Both the position numbers and the translations under genes were made by a program. From assembly GCA_026394055.1 (NCBI GenBank), contig JAPKYZ010000083.1:1-63916 (forward strand): a DNA stretch of 63,916 bases, read 5' to 3'. The notes under the pieces are model-generated. The model was given only the letters and a program-made list of their open reading frames with translations, ran no database searches and was not told where the DNA came from. The stretch is from Acidobacteriota bacterium. GTDB lineage: Bacteria > Acidobacteriota > Terriglobia > Bryobacterales > Bryobacteraceae. Each line of letters starts with the position of its first letter. The stretch's first letter is position 1. Shown one piece after another: positions 63,729-63,916 of this stretch.

Positions 63729-63787
63729 CGTTCGGACCGATTCGGACCGAGCCGCGACCAGCAGGAGCGGTCTGCCCCTGGTCCAAA

Positions 63788-63830
63788 CCGGAGACATGGG
63801 TGACAGAATGATCCGGAGACATCGGTAACA
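63788..63830 (+). mobile_element. left end of IS481-like insertion sequence (runs off window)
   Basis: Two subterminal repeats, CCGGAGACATGGGTGACA (63788-63805) and CCGGAGACATCGGTAACA (63813-63830), 25 bp apart, sit 51 bases before a transposase-like start. The same 18-mer and the same spacing occur at 11655-11697. The element lies immediately after glmM and continues beyond the window. Confidence 0.7.
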
Positions 63831-63881
63831 AACGCAGGGCAGAGGCATGTGCGGGAGGTCCAGGAGCGGCATCGTGGAAGG

Positions 63882-63916
63882 ATGCCGTGGATGGAGAAAC
63901 GTACCATGGACCTGCG
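63882..63916 (+). CDS. IS481-like transposase, N-terminus only
   Basis: The frame reads MPWMEKRTMDL and one incomplete codon before the window ends. The MPW opening followed by a charged stretch and MDL/MDR is, as I recall it, how IS481-family transposases of this group begin, and the subterminal repeats upstream support it. Too short for any domain to be seen. Confidence 0.6.
   Translation, partial: MPWMEKRTMDL

Overview
The window most resembles a soil Acidobacterium of the Bryobacterales/Solibacteres type. Several things point there: high GC, a TonB-dependent receptor with an N-terminal carboxypeptidase-like domain, an acidobacterial-type duplicated orphan permease with its own PadR repressor, TPR-bearing multihaem cytochromes next to a CRTAC1 (ASPIC/UnbV) protein, PEP-CTERM proteins, ECF sigma/zinc-finger anti-sigma pairs, and IS481-type insertion ends. 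This placement is inference from gene content; no 16S gene is present.

Layout. 1-4718 is a defence/accessory block on the minus strand: a MazF/PemK-like toxin with a short overlapping partner, a small methylase-fold protein, an Eco57I-type adenine methylase, and a GIY-YIG/DEAD-helicase protein that runs off the left edge. 4754-11433 carries an ECF sigma/anti-sigma pair, a metallophosphoesterase, a PIG-L deacetylase lacking its usual aspartates, a rhomboid protease, a PfkB kinase, an exported methyltransferase and a lipoprotein. 11655-11887 is a MITE-like element related to the IS entering at the right edge. 11955-20758 has a 7-haem cytochrome, tRNA-Thr(TGT), a LuxR-type two-component system, a PEP-CTERM protein, a WD40/intradiol dioxygenase pair, a methyltransferase and a nitrilase/Lnt-like protein. 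20870-31937 has the permease/PadR pair, a hybrid histidine kinase, a molybdopterin oxidoreductase with its cytochrome b, a zeta-type toxin module, a CPBP protease and a GHMP kinase.

31938-45783 has divergent DoxX-like proteins, a GAPDH gene broken by an out-of-frame internal deletion, tandem M13 peptidases of equal length, a phytase-like PEP-CTERM protein behind a hairpin, a secreted rhodanese and a complete RND efflux operon. 45791-58017 has an FAH-family hydrolase, a tight operon of two multihaem TPR cytochromes flanking a CRTAC1 protein, and a divergent SusC/Oar-like receptor with an 842-residue TPR protein. 58025-60596 is an arsenic locus (signal-peptide-bearing ArsC, ArsR, cytochrome c, ACR3) with a 20-base divergent control region. 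60639-63728 is the c-di-AMP/cell-wall operon cdaA-ybbR-glmM, preceded by a 42-codon gene relic. The window ends in the first codons of an IS481-like transposase.

The most unusual candidates are the split-methylase/GIY-YIG-helicase defence locus, the cytochrome-CRTAC1-cytochrome operon, the apparently exported forms of normally cytoplasmic enzymes (ArsC, a SAM methyltransferase), and the pairing of a 233-bp non-autonomous element with a full-length relative sharing 25-bp-spaced subterminal repeats.
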